In this document: positions 10,259-22,167 of the stretch, one piece after another
Position numbering within the stretch: the first letter of the stretch is position 1
How the letters are laid out: each line of letters starts with the position of its first letter
Assembly (NCBI GenBank): GCA_020081605.1
Contig: JAHREC010000023.1
Coordinates: forward strand, 186,001-250,000
DNA from: Albifimbria verrucaria
Taxonomy: Eukaryota > Ascomycota > Sordariomycetes > Hypocreales > Stachybotryaceae
Reading direction: 5' to 3'
DNA length: 64,000 nucleotides
Position numbers and translations under genes: made by a program
The notes under the pieces: model-generated
Told to the model about the DNA's origin: nothing
The model's database searches: none
Seen by the model: only the letters and a program-made list of their open reading frames with translations

Positions 10259-11626
10259 ATGTCCCAGTTACTGAATCTTCCGTTAGAGCTGAGGCTCATG
10301 ATTCTGGAACTTCTAGACGTTCCCGAACTGGCTCTTATGCTATATTGTGGAGTAACGATACGTAATTCCATCGGCAAGCTCATGAAAGGGTCAATGAAAG
10401 TCAACGCAGTCGATAGGTACGGCCGAACGCTACTTTGGTACGCGGCTCAAAGAGGCCACTCAGTTGCCGTTGGCTTTCTTACCAGCATCGATGGTCGGGA
10501 TTTAAATCTGGCATGCCGAAGGATGTGGACCCCATTGATATTGGCTGCAGCGATTGGCCACGGACTGATCGTGAAGAAGCTCCTGGACACAGGAGATGTG
10601 GATGTGAATGCGGTCGACCTTTTCTATGAGACGGCCTTATCATATGCAGTGAAGATGGATCATTATGGTGTCGTCGACCTTCTCCTAGGCTCGGGGTTAG
10701 TGGTCTGGGCTAGAGGAAAGTACCCGACTCCATATCATATTGCTATGGTTCATAATCGGGCAGATTTTGCCGACAGATTTCGAGATTTGGAAGCCATGGA
10801 AAAGCTGGATGTAAATCTGGCAGACTTTCTACAGCAGACGGCCCTATCAGTCGCAGCCCAAAAGGGCTACAAGACCATCTTGAAAAGACTTTTAGATACA
10901 GGAGGGGTGGATGTGAGTGTGGCCGACGCGAATGGGGAGACGGCACTATCATATGCGGTGAAGATGCATCACGATGATATCGTCGACCTCCTCCTAGGCT
11001 CGGGAAATATAGCCTGGGGACAAGGGAAATTCCCGACACCATTCCATATCGCAGCAACTCATGGTTGTACCAAGTTCGCCGAACGATTTGCGCATATGAG
11101 AAATATGAACCCAAATGTTGTGGATGGTTACGGACGAACGGCCTTGTCAATTGCAGCCGAGATGGGCCATGATGCGATGGTCAGGCTCCTAGTCAAAATG
11201 GAAAAGCTAGATTTCGACTTGGCAGACCAGTTGGGCAAGACGCCATTATCTTACGCCGCGATATGTGGTCATGAGGCCATTGTGAGGATACTGCTGGATA
11301 CAGGGAAGGTAGATGTGAACGCACAGTGTGATTTCGGACATACAGCATTGTCATGGGCAGCTTTGGCTGGAAAGAATACCGTGGTCGAGCTGCTCATTAA
11401 AACAGGAGGGGTGGACTTGAATTTGGTAGATTATTGGCGTCGAACGCCTCTACTGTGGGCCGCTATGAATGGCCGAGAAACAGTTGTGAAGAGACTCCTA
11501 GACACAAGGCGGGTGAATTTGAGTACTACAGATGAGCATGGCATATCGCCGCTGGGGTATGCGTTGATGGGTGGTCATGATAGCATCATTGAGCTTCTTA
11601 AGAGAGCAAGCCAAGTCTTGGATTGA
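10259..11626 (+). CDS. Ankyrin-repeat protein with F-box-like N-terminus
   Basis: This single-exon gene encodes 455 residues. Residues 1-30 (LLNLPLELRLMILELLD) resemble the start of an F-box, which would recruit SCF ubiquitin ligase, but the domain is cut short by ankyrin repeats from about residue 45. Around ten ankyrin units follow with typical TPL.AA..GH...V..LL cores (for example KTPLSYAAICGHEAIVRILLDTG). Two blocks about 103 residues apart, TALSYAVKMDHYGVVDLLLGSG and its partner TALSYAVKMHHDDIVDLLLGSG, show an internal duplication also visible in the DNA (10641 versus 10950). Ankyrin arrays bind proteins; a substrate-adaptor role is inferred. It has no introns or breaks, unlike most neighbouring F-box genes. 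Confidence 0.85.
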   Translation: MSQLLNLPLELRLMILELLDVPELALMLYCGVTIRNSIGKLMKGSMKVNAVDRYGRTLLWYAAQRGHSVAVGFLTSIDGRDLNLACRRMWTPLILAAAIGHGLIVKKLLDTGDVDVNAVDLFYETALSYAVKMDHYGVVDLLLGSGLVVWARGKYPTPYHIAMVHNRADFADRFRDLEAMEKLDVNLADFLQQTALSVAAQKGYKTILKRLLDTGGVDVSVADANGETALSYAVKMHHDDIVDLLLGSGNIAWGQGKFPTPFHIAATHGCTKFAERFAHMRNMNPNVVDGYGRTALSIAAEMGHDAMVRLLVKMEKLDFDLADQLGKTPLSYAAICGHEAIVRILLDTGKVDVNAQCDFGHTALSWAALAGKNTVVELLIKTGGVDLNLVDYWRRTPLLWAAMNGRETVVKRLLDTRRVNLSTTDEHGISPLGYALMGGHDSIIELLKRASQVLD

Positions 11627-12599
11627 AATTGCATTAGCGACAGCATCAAGCAACCTCCTTTCCTTCAGCTGCATAGGAAGCCGCCCGGCTGGCTCTTCTG
11701 TACAGGAAAAAAAGAAAAAAAAAAAAAACCAAATTAATGAATAAACAAAATAAAATGAAATGAAAAAAGAAGTAAAATATAAAATGTATGATGCTCTCTG
11801 TATGTAGAGAGTGAGTGTCCAAGTATCTTCATTCTAACTACGCTCACTAGATGATGCAGACTGGAAAGCCTCACAGCCATGGCGCATCCAAAATGAGCAG
11901 GGAACATGTTCACATTTATATATTTGATGAACTCCATTACATCCATGATTCACAATCCTTCGCTGCCTCTAGATGATGAGGGCACGTGCACTGCCAAATA
12001 TCTGTAGACATCATGTGCTCTTGGAGAATCTTTCGTCTTCTGAACTTGCGTAACCAATTCAAGGGCCAGGCAATGTATTCCATCATCATAAGCATCTATA
12101 ATATATCGTGTCAGTTGAAAAATACTAGAGTAGTTTCTAGGCTTATGCGATACTTAATGTTGCTGGGAATCCTTTTGCTATTGAGATTAGCTGTTGTGAC
12201 CTAGGATGTGCGGTCGGGAGGTTGGGCATAAAAGTAATTCATTCTCCATAAGCTTGCTATTTGGGCTCAAGGTAAAGGGACTCTTGGTTCTATAATGAGG
12301 CCTGCGACTTATTATAGAATGTCAAGGCGGAAATCAATAGCCTTATCATCTGAAACCCAACCTATTTCTAACCAGTTCAGGAAGCAGTTCCGGACTCTAG
12401 CCCGCAATTATGGCTGAGCATGTCTGGGAGTGTTAGCCGCATCGTTATTAAACACCACTGAATTATTTTCAACTCATGCTAAATATATCTCATCACATCG
12501 CCAATGAAATTACCTGGTTGATTAAATACTGTAACATTTCCGTTGGACGAGGTCTTATTGAGAGCTGCTCACGTGTCCTATCACCTCTCCTCTCAGTTC
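11627..12599. other. Intergenic, A-rich and AT-rich
   Basis: A poly-A-like tract lies at 11705-11760 just downstream of the ankyrin gene. The remainder is AT-rich with no recognised gene. Confidence 0.35.
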
Positions 12600-13263
12600 A
12601 TGTCCGCACGAAAACCCTATCGCAATAATCTATCTCGGTATTTTAAATTTAACCCGAAGGTCAAAAGAACCCTTAAAGTTTGCCTTCCACCCCTGGTCAG
12701 CTTAACCATATTTATGTTGATATTATTTCACCCTCAAATAGGAAGCCGGCCAGCCTTTCATGGTGCACGTTTAGATGTCAACGGAGAGGATTTTAGCGGC
12801 CCGTCATCGGATTCATACTTTTTCTATGTCGAATTTAGCCCTGAATGTAAGACTTTATGCCACCAGGCCCTTGAAATTATGTTAGCTAATCATCATGATA
12901 GTAGCAGATCTCGCTTCTTATACTACGAACAGGCAAATACAAACGATCACCAGTCTACTTTCCTTGGCATTTCACTTTCTACTGGCTGTAGTTATGCTTG
13001 AGGGCTTAGCTCTATGTAGCTGCTTCCTGTCTCACTGTAATTACCGATTTTATTCCTACCATTTCATTTTTCTGAGCCTGGCTATTCTTTTTGGCATGTT
13101 TCCTTGCATTTTCCTCACAATCAGTGCAGTCATGGCTGAGAACTTGAACTTTTCCTCTGACAGCTCTAAAGTCACCGGTGATGGCGGATTCATTTGCCTC
13201 TCGTTGATCTGGGCTGCTATCGGCATTATGGCAGGAAACTGGTATATGGTTTTGCGGGAGTGA
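12600..13263 (+). CDS. Four-helix integral membrane protein (SUR7/PalI-like architecture)
   Basis: Exon 1 (12600-12846) and exon 2 (from 12908) join across a 61-bp intron with donor GTAAGA; a second acceptor six bases upstream (12901) is also in phase. The product is about 200 residues. One hydrophobic helix lies near residues 27-43 (LPPLVSLTIFMLILF), then an extracellular-type loop of about 45 residues, then three more helices including FLSLAILFGMFPCIFLTI and a C-terminal one ending NWYMVL. This one-plus-three layout is that of SUR7/PalI and claudin-like fungal proteins of the plasma membrane; the assignment rests on topology only. A related gene lies at 59933: both share a C/N-RFY..H block before the third helix. 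Confidence 0.6.
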
Positions 13264-14092
13264 GTATCAATCAGCTTTGGTTATGATCGGAGATGCTGAG
13301 CCGTGCATCTTCGAGGTACCCTAAACCAGCCGCAGTGGCTAGATCGATACATTGATATGAGGAATAGACAATAGTCTTTATATATCCTCGCTAATTAGTT
13401 AGAGTGTACTAAAAGAAAGTCTAAATAATGCATAACAGTGTTTCATAACATCCAAGATTTTTTTAAGTCGCCATTCTCGAAGCTTGGTATTCGTTTGTAT
13501 AGTGTTCGCGATGCTAGGCAGAGAGCTTGGAGAAAGTCTAATCGTAAATATGCTACGTACAAGCCTGCCAGCTACAACTCTTCACACCGGCTTGAAACGG
13601 CTTGACAGCTTCCTAAACACAATATAGCCAGTGAGCAGTGAGAAGAAGACATGGGCCAGCGGCTATCAGACTTGATCCTAACTTAGAAGGTAAGTAGGCA
13701 TGCCGTGCAGGCCCACCGCCTAATGCTGCTGTACAGCCTCTGGCACCCCTGAGACTCATGTGATTGAACACTCCAACAGTGGGGAATTCAAGCCATTAAG
13801 TCCATGACCTCAACAAGGTATGACTGGACATCGTGGCGAAGTGTAACAACAAGGCAGATTCAAGCAATATGGAAGGCTGTACATCCTTGAAGCTCATCTA
13901 ACTTGTAACAAAGATCAGGGTTTACCGCCCCATACAACTCCGCGATGGATATGTTAGGTGTGGCTTAGTGCTGGAAAACGCCTCGGTGTAGATATCATTG
14001 AGCATAGATTTAGAGCAACTCTACCCTCGAAGTCTTGTTCGAATCGCAACATCTTACATCTTTAATACAATGCATTTACAGCTTCAAGGACC
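13264..14092. other. Intergenic, nothing recognised
   Basis: No coding frame, repeat or RNA gene could be supported. Confidence 0.35.
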
Positions 14093-14616
14093 ATGGATAA
14101 AGAAGACAGCCCTCCTCCATACTCTATTACGGATCGACTATTCTCTTATTCAATATTTCCTACAAGTTATTTATTAGAACACACGCCACTACCGCGCACC
14201 TACAACTCACAACGTTCGCTCAAAGACGAACAACTGGTTCTACAAAAGATTTTTGAAACGCACAATATAGATGTCACAAAACTCCATGGTACATGGTTTC
14301 CATACGACCACACCAGGATACCTCGATCACAAATTTCAATTCAGTTCGAGGAGTGCAAAATGGAATATATCCTCCTTCGGCGACATGGTGAATTGTTTCT
14401 CCAAGGTACAGGCACAATTGTCACATATGGCCGGCTTCGACTTAGGATGTGGATCAATAACTTTTTGAAACTCTCATCTGGCCACCTTCCGATGTTGACC
14501 CACCTCGTCGACGATATGAGAAATTGAACGTCTCGTTTTGGGATGGGCAGCTCAATCAGCCTACGTTTGTGCCGGAGTGGCTCATAGATATGGAGAAGTT
14601 CTACCCTTCGTTGTAA
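14093..14616 (+). CDS. Unknown protein, apparently frameshifted at a T-run
   Basis: The ATG at 14093 opens a frame that reads well up to a TTTTT run at 14462-14466, where it turns into poor sequence and stops at 14527. In the -1 frame directly after the run the sequence again looks coding (PPSDVDPPRRRYEKLNVSF) and ends at a TAA at 14614. One additional T in the run would connect the two into about 174 residues. The N-terminus has a PPPY motif (SPPPYSITD), a possible WW-domain ligand. No family is recognised. It could be a real gene with an assembly error or a recent pseudogene. Confidence 0.5.
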
Positions 14617-14893
14617 AAGAAGTAAGAACGACACTATACGGATCATATAACAAAGCTAAAACATTTCACCAAAGGAGGGAATTAACACAATAAATCGCCT
14701 TAGTGCCAATATCACATGTGTTTAAAAATGCCTTGCAAGTGCGTGATATGCATTGTAGTCGTCCATGTCTCTCAAAACTATACAAGTACTCGTGGTTCGC
14801 TCGCTCCTGCCTCATGATTGCCATCGCTGGAGTTGCTGATAGACAGCATGTTGTTGCGGCATCCACCGTTCTCTTCCTGCGGGATATCGGATC

Positions 14894-16368
14894 ATGGAAA
14901 AGACGAAATCGGTGCATCAGGGGCACTATGCACGCCTAGACGTCCTTCCCACAGAAATCCTCAGTATGATTCTTGCCCAAAGTACGTCGCAATCAAGATG
15001 ACGGTTGCTGACCTCTTGAAGGTGCGATTGCAAAATCTCTTACCGCTCAACACCCACTCCATAGGATCAGAGGACGTTATAGAGACCTCTTAGCCTTTCT
15101 CTCCACATGCCGTTCCATGTACGCCGCCGGTGTCCGGTGGCTCTACGTTCAATTCACCATCCGCTACCCCCTTGAGTTTCAAGAGAATTTGCGTGCCATT
15201 CGCCGACAACCCAGACTGGCGTCCATGATACGAAGTCTAAACTTTAGCTACTTCAACTCGCCTTGCCAGGGTCATGGGTTAACGTCGTTATCAACCCTTC
15301 GGTGCCTTCGATTATGTAGGTACTTGTTGGAGTTCCTTGCTCACGAGGGCATAGATGATTTGTTAAATGTTGACGTCTTGCGAGAACTGTTCTTTAACCA
15401 GCCGAGCCTACAGGCCCTGGATTTTTGCGGTTGCAACAGCATCCCGTTTGAGAAGGCTTTCGATCGGATAGTGATTGAACCTTGGCCTCCGGTTCTATTC
15501 ATAACCAGAGTTTCCTTTCATCATTGCTACACACTTTCGCCGTGGGTTTTCGAAACAATTCTGCCACGTCTTCCTCACATTACGCATCTTGACGTTGGCA
15601 GGACTCAGATTGGGAACACGGCCTTGCAGGCCATTCCACAAGCAGCAAATTTGACGCACCTGAATCTGTCGTACTGTAAGGAGCTTACGTCCGCCACCGT
15701 GGTTGATTTTTGTGTTCGCATCCAGCGGCAAGGGCCTCCATGGTGTATCTCAACCTTGAGGGCACGTCGGAGAAGGCCCTCGGTATAGAGGATGTGGAGC
15801 AGATACTTGCCAAAATCCCCAGACGTTGACCTTTTTGAGTTTGAAGGGAAGCGAAATGCATGTTCCGCATCTTTTACAGCTCAGGGATCATTTGAGTCAC
15901 TTGGGTGAGCTTGCGATCGGCAAAGGCTTAGCTGCTGGTGATATGGAACAGTTCTTGTTCCCAGAAGCAAACCACACCCTCTTTTATCTTGATCTCTCTG
16001 ATTTGGAGACAAATTTGAGCACAGCAAGCAAACTACTCTCCCCGGACACAAGACCACTGCAGCAGATTGAACTAAACTCTAGCGAGGAATTGTACGTAAG
16101 ATGGTGCACTTTCCTCAAAGTGGGATGGCATATGAGAGGATATGGAGATAGGTGTTCAATCTATCGTTCGTTCACTCCCTATGAGGGAAGTACCGGCCGA
16201 CGGGGATGGGGACCTTCTGCCAAAGATTGGGGAGCGAGGAAGATTTCGGTTTCATTGGCCGAATTTGGGCCAACGTATCGGACTTTCATGTACGGACGAG
16301 ACCATTGCAGCCATCTCCAATCAATGACAAAAGCACAGACTGTGGTAGGGGTCCAACACAATACCTGA
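14894..16368 (+). CDS. F-box/leucine-rich-repeat protein, two apparent frameshifts
   Basis: Exon 1 (14894-14981) encodes an F-box start (LDVLPTEILSMILAQ). A 40-bp intron (14982-15021, donor GTACGT, branch GCTGAC) joins in phase 1 to exon 2, which continues with HPLHRIRGRYRDLLAFLSTC, typical of this fungal family. LRR-like segments follow (ITHLDVG, LTHLNLSYC). The frame then shifts twice: near 15733 within GGGCC, and at a CCCC run at 15817-15820, after which LTFLSLKGSE and LFYLDLSDL continue the LRR region to 16368. Both shifts are cured by one extra base. F-box/LRR proteins select substrates for SCF ubiquitin ligases. Total length would be about 475 residues. Either the consensus is wrong at two runs or the gene is recently dead. 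Confidence 0.7.
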
Positions 16369-16447
16369 TCCCAGAAATTAGACTAAGCTTTGTTTCGACT
16401 AATCAAGACACTTAATGGCGCCAAATAACAACACACATGTTTAAAGG

Positions 16448-16580
16448 TCGAAACGCTGGAAACGCCAAGCTTCCGGGTAGGTGAATTAACCACCTTTCGA
16501 GCTCGGGGTGAATTTCGGGCCATCGATGAGGCCAAAAACTGCTCAAGTGATCCCCTAAATTTTAAGCGGTCTAAACAATA
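16448..16580 (+). repeat. 133-bp direct repeat, left copy
   Basis: This 133-bp segment is identical to 17355-17487, as far as I can read. Imperfect similarity extends about 15 bp upstream of both copies (TGTTTNA followed by TCGAA). Directly after the left copy, a second partial unit begins at 16582 (CACATGTTTCAAGGTCGA), so the sequence may originally have been a tandem pair. Confidence 0.85.
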
Positions 16581-16600
16581 TACACATGTTTCAAGGTCGA

Positions 16601-17354
16601 ATTGATTGATTGATTGATTGATGTATTTTCCGTCCAGCGGCCTTCAGGCCGCTCAGGTCCTGTAGGGGCACAGGACGTGCTAGAGCTAAGCTATGTACAA
16701 AAGTGCACTGTCGGAGAACTCACCCAGCGCTTCTTGCAGGCCTTCGTATGTTGGGCTCTCGAGCCAACTCCCAAAGGCGGCTTCTCTACCTTTCCATAGG
16801 TAGAGTTCGTCCCGCACGCAGTACAAGTGTCTAAGGCCAGTTCCCACCAGTGGCCCTTCGCCAGCTCATCTAGCATCTCGTAGGCTCAAAGGCGCTGCTC
16901 GTCGAAGCATCGATCCCGTCAGCGGGAGCGAGGCAGATGTGGTCAACCCTGGTTTTGTCCGGTCAGATTCTTCACTCGCTCGCCAAAGCTGCTGCCGCAG
17001 TCCATGCTCCAGTAACCAAGCGGTGGAAATGGCGGGCGAGTGGCGGCAGGGAAAAACCCTTGGAAGGAATCAGGGCTGTCTAGCAGCTTACCTTCAGGAG
17101 AAAAACCCCCGCGACCGGCCACCCGTTGTTTAGAAGAGCATGGCTTTCCGATGCCGCATGGCTCTTGGTTCCGGCTGGGACGTATTGTCAGATAGCTTGT
17201 GCGGGAAGATGGCTCTCTGGGTCTTCTTCTGTTAACATTATAGGGTCGATAGGGAGCAACAAACAACGATAACCCAAGTGGCCTGAAAAATGGCCCCCTG
17301 CTAACAAGCCGCTAACAGCGCGAGGTGAAATTTTTAGGAGAGTTGTTTCAGAGA
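16601..17354 (-). mobile_element. Putative 5'-truncated non-LTR (LINE/Tad1-like) insertion
   Basis: Read on the minus strand, the segment ends in an (ATCA)n tail of about five units (16601-16622). Just before this tail are two perfect hairpins: AGCGGCCT-TC-AGGCCGCT (near 16635-16652) and GTCCTGT-AGGGGC-ACAGGAC (near 16657-16676). A short tandem tail plus 3' stem-loops is typical of fungal LINE 3' ends. No reverse-transcriptase motif was found, so it would be a 5'-truncated copy. It interrupts a 133-bp repeat pair. A non-autonomous element of another class is possible. Confidence 0.45.
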
Positions 17355-17487
17355 TCGAAACGCTGGAAACGCCAAGCTTCCGGGTAGGTGAATTAACCAC
17401 CTTTCGAGCTCGGGGTGAATTTCGGGCCATCGATGAGGCCAAAAACTGCTCAAGTGATCCCCTAAATTTTAAGCGGTCTAAACAATA
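17355..17487 (+). repeat. 133-bp direct repeat, right copy
   Basis: Matches 16448-16580 base for base, in the same orientation, 907 bp apart. Perfect identity implies a recent duplication or target duplication. Confidence 0.85.
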
Positions 17488-18530
17488 CAACACAAAGTGG
17501 GGATTAGGTTTGCCTCTAACGGGGCGCTATGATCTGACGGTAAACAACGGGAGAGGTTCGTTAATTTTTCTTCGGCATATGGCTCTTAGCTATCTTGCCG
17601 AAATTCGGCTGGAAAGAGAGAATTGTTGTATGATTCATGAAGGCGGGATGTCCCCGTAATCACGGCAGTCGAAACCAAAGGGAAGCGGAAAACGAGGATT
17701 TGCCGCTTGCAAGAAAATGAATTATTTAAATTAATAGTCATAGTTAAGGCTACTTCACTCTAATCTGCTCCTTAGGTATGTAATAAATTAACCTCGACAA
17801 CCTCGCCTCATGTGATCTTCAACGCGCTCCTGCACTTACAGGGACCTATCTATATTAGACCTTCAGACACCACATCACTCTTCAACCACTCAATACGACA
17901 TCATGCCCTCTTTGAGTTAATCTTTCATTTACCTTCATTGGTTCGAGGGCTTTTGCTAGGCTCATGTCCATGTCTATTGTGTCCTTCGGTCTGAAAGAGA
18001 GCTCCCGCGCCGTGCCTTTGCTGTTCTGTGGTAGAAAGACACACTATCACCTTTCGCTGTATTGTGGGCAGCAAAGGGAAAGCGATCTTGCTCGTTCTTC
18101 TTCATCCAACCCCTTGACGGGTCACGCCCTCCAGGTGATGGCATGATTCCTTAGCGACAGTAGCAGCTCTTAATATGGGCGATAAATGTGATGATACGTT
18201 GAGGTCGACCCTTGGAGTTGGCTGCTCGAAGTAAGCGCAATTTCTTGGGGGCATCGGTAGGTTCGAGTTCAGTAACAGCTAGTCAATGGCTGCGCCCATC
18301 TGTGTTTGTGTTTTCCAGAATGACCCACCAAAGAAGCCTCTCGTTTCGACCATCAGGTTCTTATAAATCTTAGCCCCTTGATCGGCAGAGATGACTGCTG
18401 TTGAATCAATGCTGGCCCACTTAACCAAGGGGAATAACAAAAAGCCGCGCCTAATATCCCATAGTTTGTTTTCCCCATCCAGTCGAAGTTAACAGAAACA
18501 TTATCTCTCTGAGCGACGAACTACCTCACG
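17488..18530. other. Intergenic, nothing recognised
   Basis: Several small frames overlap but none has coding character. The right end may carry the promoter of the F-box gene that starts at 18531. Confidence 0.35.
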
Positions 18531-19569
18531 ATGAAATCTCTATTCAGTCTCAGTCCTGAGCTTGTTGAATCTATAGCTAAACACCTTCGGACCAAAGACA
18601 TCTGCTCACTACGCCTAACATGTCGACAAATGGAATCCAAGACGTGGAGGCTGTTCAGTAAGAACCACTTACCGTTTGGATGCATATTTGAGAATGAAAA
18701 ATTAGAAACGCTCCTTAGATTTATAAAAGAGCACGAAGCACAGTCGCTTTGTAACTATCTAAATATATCATGCTTCGGAGCAATCAACCCACAAAACGCA
18801 GAAGAATCTCATCGTCAACACCATGAAACAGATTCTATCGGTGGATAATGAATTCAGCCGCTGCTCTACTAGAACGAATAATCAATGCCCTTCCGGAATG
18901 CGAGACACTATACCTGAGTGGATTTCTCAAATACGGCAGTGCGCAGCGTTTGGGTGGACTCCAAACGAAGTCTTAGTGACGACGGAACGCACAGATTGTA
19001 AAGCAAAGGTTCAAAAGCATACTCGCGAAAATACCACTGGAGCGACTCACAGCACTCAATATATCTCTGTGCGGTATGGGGCCGAGTATTCGTCACTTAA
19101 GCTTTCTTCACATGCTCTTGATATTAAGCTCGAGCGAATCACTGAAAAGCTTAACAACACTATCCATAGCGTTCGATACTAGTTCTATGGCACCCCTACG
19201 GATTTATAGGGATGTTATGACAAAGCTTAACGAATCAATGCCTGTTTTGCAATCTCTACGGCTGGACTTCCAAGGCGAAGGACGTGAGGAAACAACATCT
19301 CCCTATTTTTGAAGGCTCTTGCTTTTGACTCATTAATCTCCCTGGAGGTCAGCAATGCCTATCTTAACAACAACACCATCAATTCAATAACCATGAATCG
19401 GAACGCGATTGAAAGAGTTCGTCTTATTAATGTTGAACTTGGCCCGCTAGAGGGATATATTTTCAATGACTCCATCAAGTTCACGCTATGTGAAGAGGAG
19501 GAAGAATTCACACTGATCACTGAAGCTGGCGTCTCGCTAAAGATCCCTATGCCTCGGAGGAGTCAATGA
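18531..19569 (+). pseudogene. F-box/LRR protein, broken
   Basis: The ATG at 18531 opens with a clear F-box (LSPELVESIAKHLRTKDICSLRLTCRQMES). The frame is lost near the AAA at 18826 and resumes at 18848 with ALLERIINALPECETLYLSG, an LRR-like segment. It then hits adjacent TAG and TGA stops at about 18976-18981, continues in the same frame (LERLTALNISLCGMG, LKSLTTLSIAFD), and shifts again at a TTTTT run (19306-19310) before SLISLEVSNAYLNNN and a Glu-rich end at 19569. Two shifts are consistent with single-base run errors, but the paired stops are not easily explained that way, so this is called a pseudogene. It belongs to the same broad family as 14894-16368. Confidence 0.65.
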
Positions 19570-19699
19570 GATCAATCGACCCCTGCTCGACGAAGTTCGA
19601 GAACGGCATGGACCAAGATTAACTGGAGGATCTGGACAAGTTAAATATTCGTTTGCATGTTGATAGATTGATAGATCGAAACCAATGTTGTCATTAATT

Positions 19700-21452
19700 T
19701 GTTGTAAGCACAACCATGCTGTAATCGCGATAGCAGTCATCGGTTCATTTGCTATCTCGCGTTCATAACTGCCATGAATCAGTGACATCGAGTCTTGGCT
19801 GGTCTGCCTTTCCCCTCCTGTTTCCTGAGAATCGAGAATCTCTTGGCTTTCCACAAGATCCAGGTGACGTCTTTCGAACCCAGGAGAAACTCTCAAATCA
19901 TCAAATTGTCGAAATATGCCTGCTAGTGAGCAATATATCTGGAACAAAGCGAGAGATTCTCCAACGCAACTCCGGGAGCCTTTTCCGAATGGCACAAGGT
20001 ACCGCTCCCGTTTGCGGATCTCATCCGGAACACCGATCCATCGCTTTGGATCGAACACGGTTGGATTGGGAAACAAATGGTTGTTTTGATGCCTTAAAAA
20101 GAAGTCAGCACTTGTGTCGATCAGGAACATATGATGGTAGCTGTGCAACTGACATTGTATGTGAGCTCATGCTCACCACGGTCCCTCATGGAAGAGCGAA
20201 CCTCATTAAACACGGCGCCGGGTTGAGGGACCACACGAGGTAAACGTCCGGGAATACCGGGATGAAGCCTAAACCACGTCAGAGTCTGTATGAGAGGTTG
20301 AAACCACCGTCTTTCTTCTGCCCCTTGAGCAGATATACTGCGAAATAATAACTCTGAACGATAAGCGTACCTTAAAGATTCCTTAACAACTCCGCTTGGG
20401 TATGGTAGCTCCTGGAGAGTTGCCATATCCATGTTTTCTCCTGAAGGAAATGCTTCTCGTAACTCTTTTATGACTTCTTCATAGTAGCTCCCGCAGTCTC
20501 CGCGGCTGCACCCGTCAATTGGAGGGCATCCGCGAACACAACCTCATCTGATAGAGGTTTTTGCCGGGTTAGCGCTGAGTGCTCTGTGGAACCGATGTCA
20601 AGCCGTTCATGAGATACAGTCCTTCGCTCCGGCATTTTCCCTAGCGCGACCACTTTTCGACTTCAGGAACGGTATTCCGCACCATCTGCAAAGTGTTCAA
20701 CCACGATTTGTAGAAATGAAAAAGGGCAACCTGCACCCAGTCTGGAGTAATGGCGAGCAATAAACCCATGGATAGGGAATGTTTGGTACCATCCAGATCA
20801 CAGTTAGACCATAGAAAGAAAATCCAGGAACCAACGGGCGAGAGAATACTCTATTCTCATATCCACTGAAGAATATGCTCGAAAGTAACCATAAGCATCG
20901 AAAGGCTTATTCAGCTCTGAGTCCAATTTCTATTCAATAGACACGCAGAGCTTATTCAACCATAGAAGTCACTCGAGCTCAGCAACCGAACGATGGGAGA
21001 AGAGGAGGCTGACCGCAGCTTGCTGTACACGATAGGCTTCTGTGTCGAGAACAGTATATTTGATTAGGTCTCTCTAATGCTGCGACGTTTTGAGCAATTC
21101 TGAAGCGAGATAGTAAATATTGTTGTAGTCGTCGGGTGCCTTAAATGGACTTCATTCGGCACCATACGAAGTACAGAGCTCGTGATACAATTGCCATCAT
21201 TTGTTGAAATCTAGACGATGCTTGAGATGTTTCATATTTAGCATTGTACGTTTTATAAAGCTTAGATCCGAGAGTGCCATCCTTGATTCCATGGTAGCAC
21301 AAGATGGAAGGTCCAGATATAAACCATAAGGAAGTGCCTGGCACCTTTGAGAGTCGGTGTAGAGACCTCCGATAGATGATGCATAGTGCCATGTAGAACA
21401 GTAATACGGCGATATAGCCTGCCCACAGGATTATAGCAAACTTGAGCGCCAT
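19700..21452 (-). pseudogene. Cytochrome P450 relic
   Basis: Ordered P450 landmarks lie on the minus strand in different frames. The N-terminal membrane anchor runs from the ATG at 21452 (FAIILWAGYIAVLLFYMALC) and is followed by RLSKVPG. The I-helix at about 20560 reads ADALQLTGAAAETAGATM. The K-helix ExxR near 20390 reads VVKESLRYAY. The PERF region reads FDPKRW, and the haem loop near 19970 reads FGKGSRSCVG. The stretch between anchor and I-helix (about 20650-21140) has no usable frame. P450s oxidise lipophilic substrates at the ER; this one is inactive as written. It lies beside a BcABA3-like terpene synthase on the same strand, as expected for a former tailoring enzyme of a terpene cluster. 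Confidence 0.8.
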
Positions 21453-21563
21453 GGTTAGATGACAGTTTAATAGGAGTACGCTATGCCAACACGAGTCTGG
21501 CGAGGTGATGCGTAGTAGCCCTTCTGTTGGATTTTCGAAAGTACCGTGACAGCAATGTAGCAC

Positions 21564-22167
21564 CTTATATACTTCAGAAGGGAAGGGAAGGCGGGAAACA
21601 TATTCTTTACTTTCTTATTCCATACTGTAGTATTTTAAATTCGTTGCACTTCCTGCGTTTCACTTACTGTACCGTACTGCCGGTGGTGCGAACGACTGAA
21701 CGTCCCCTAGCTCCCAGTCAGTGTACGTAATATACCGACCCACGCTAACATATTATTCTATCCGCATTATAGGTGTGTGCCACCGTTGTAAAATCATGAA
21801 AATACCGCAAACCATGGAACCAGTGCCCCACTGTATTCCAAGGCAAACCGATGGCAGATCAAACCAGAACATCTTGATTTCTGTCACAAGACTACTATAT
21901 AGTGAAGTATGTAACACGTATACATTGGTGTACGTCAGTTTTCAAGAGCCTCATCAATTCTAAATCGTAGTATATAGTTTGGTAAACAATCAGCTTCCTC
22001 TCTATACTATCTTTGTTCTTGAATTTGGGAGCGTCTGAGTATAACGATTGGTTTAACTAAGCTAAAAGTGGAGAAAAGGCGCCAATTTACAAGCTCATTC
22101 CGAATGAAGAGAGGAAGGTGATTTTTACCGAACTGTATATATAGCAAGGAAACACCCTCGACTGTTG
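21564..22167. other. Intergenic between P450 relic and terpene synthase
   Basis: AT-rich with no recognised gene. The block at 21960-22167 would be the 3' flank of the terpene synthase gene. Confidence 0.35.

Noticed and set aside
14030..14055. GTTCGAATC resembling a tRNA B box
   Set aside because: No A box, acceptor stem or anticodon arm could be folded around it.
16614..17266. Short frames inside the putative retroelement
   Set aside because: None shows reverse transcriptase, endonuclease or RNase H motifs, so they are not called genes.
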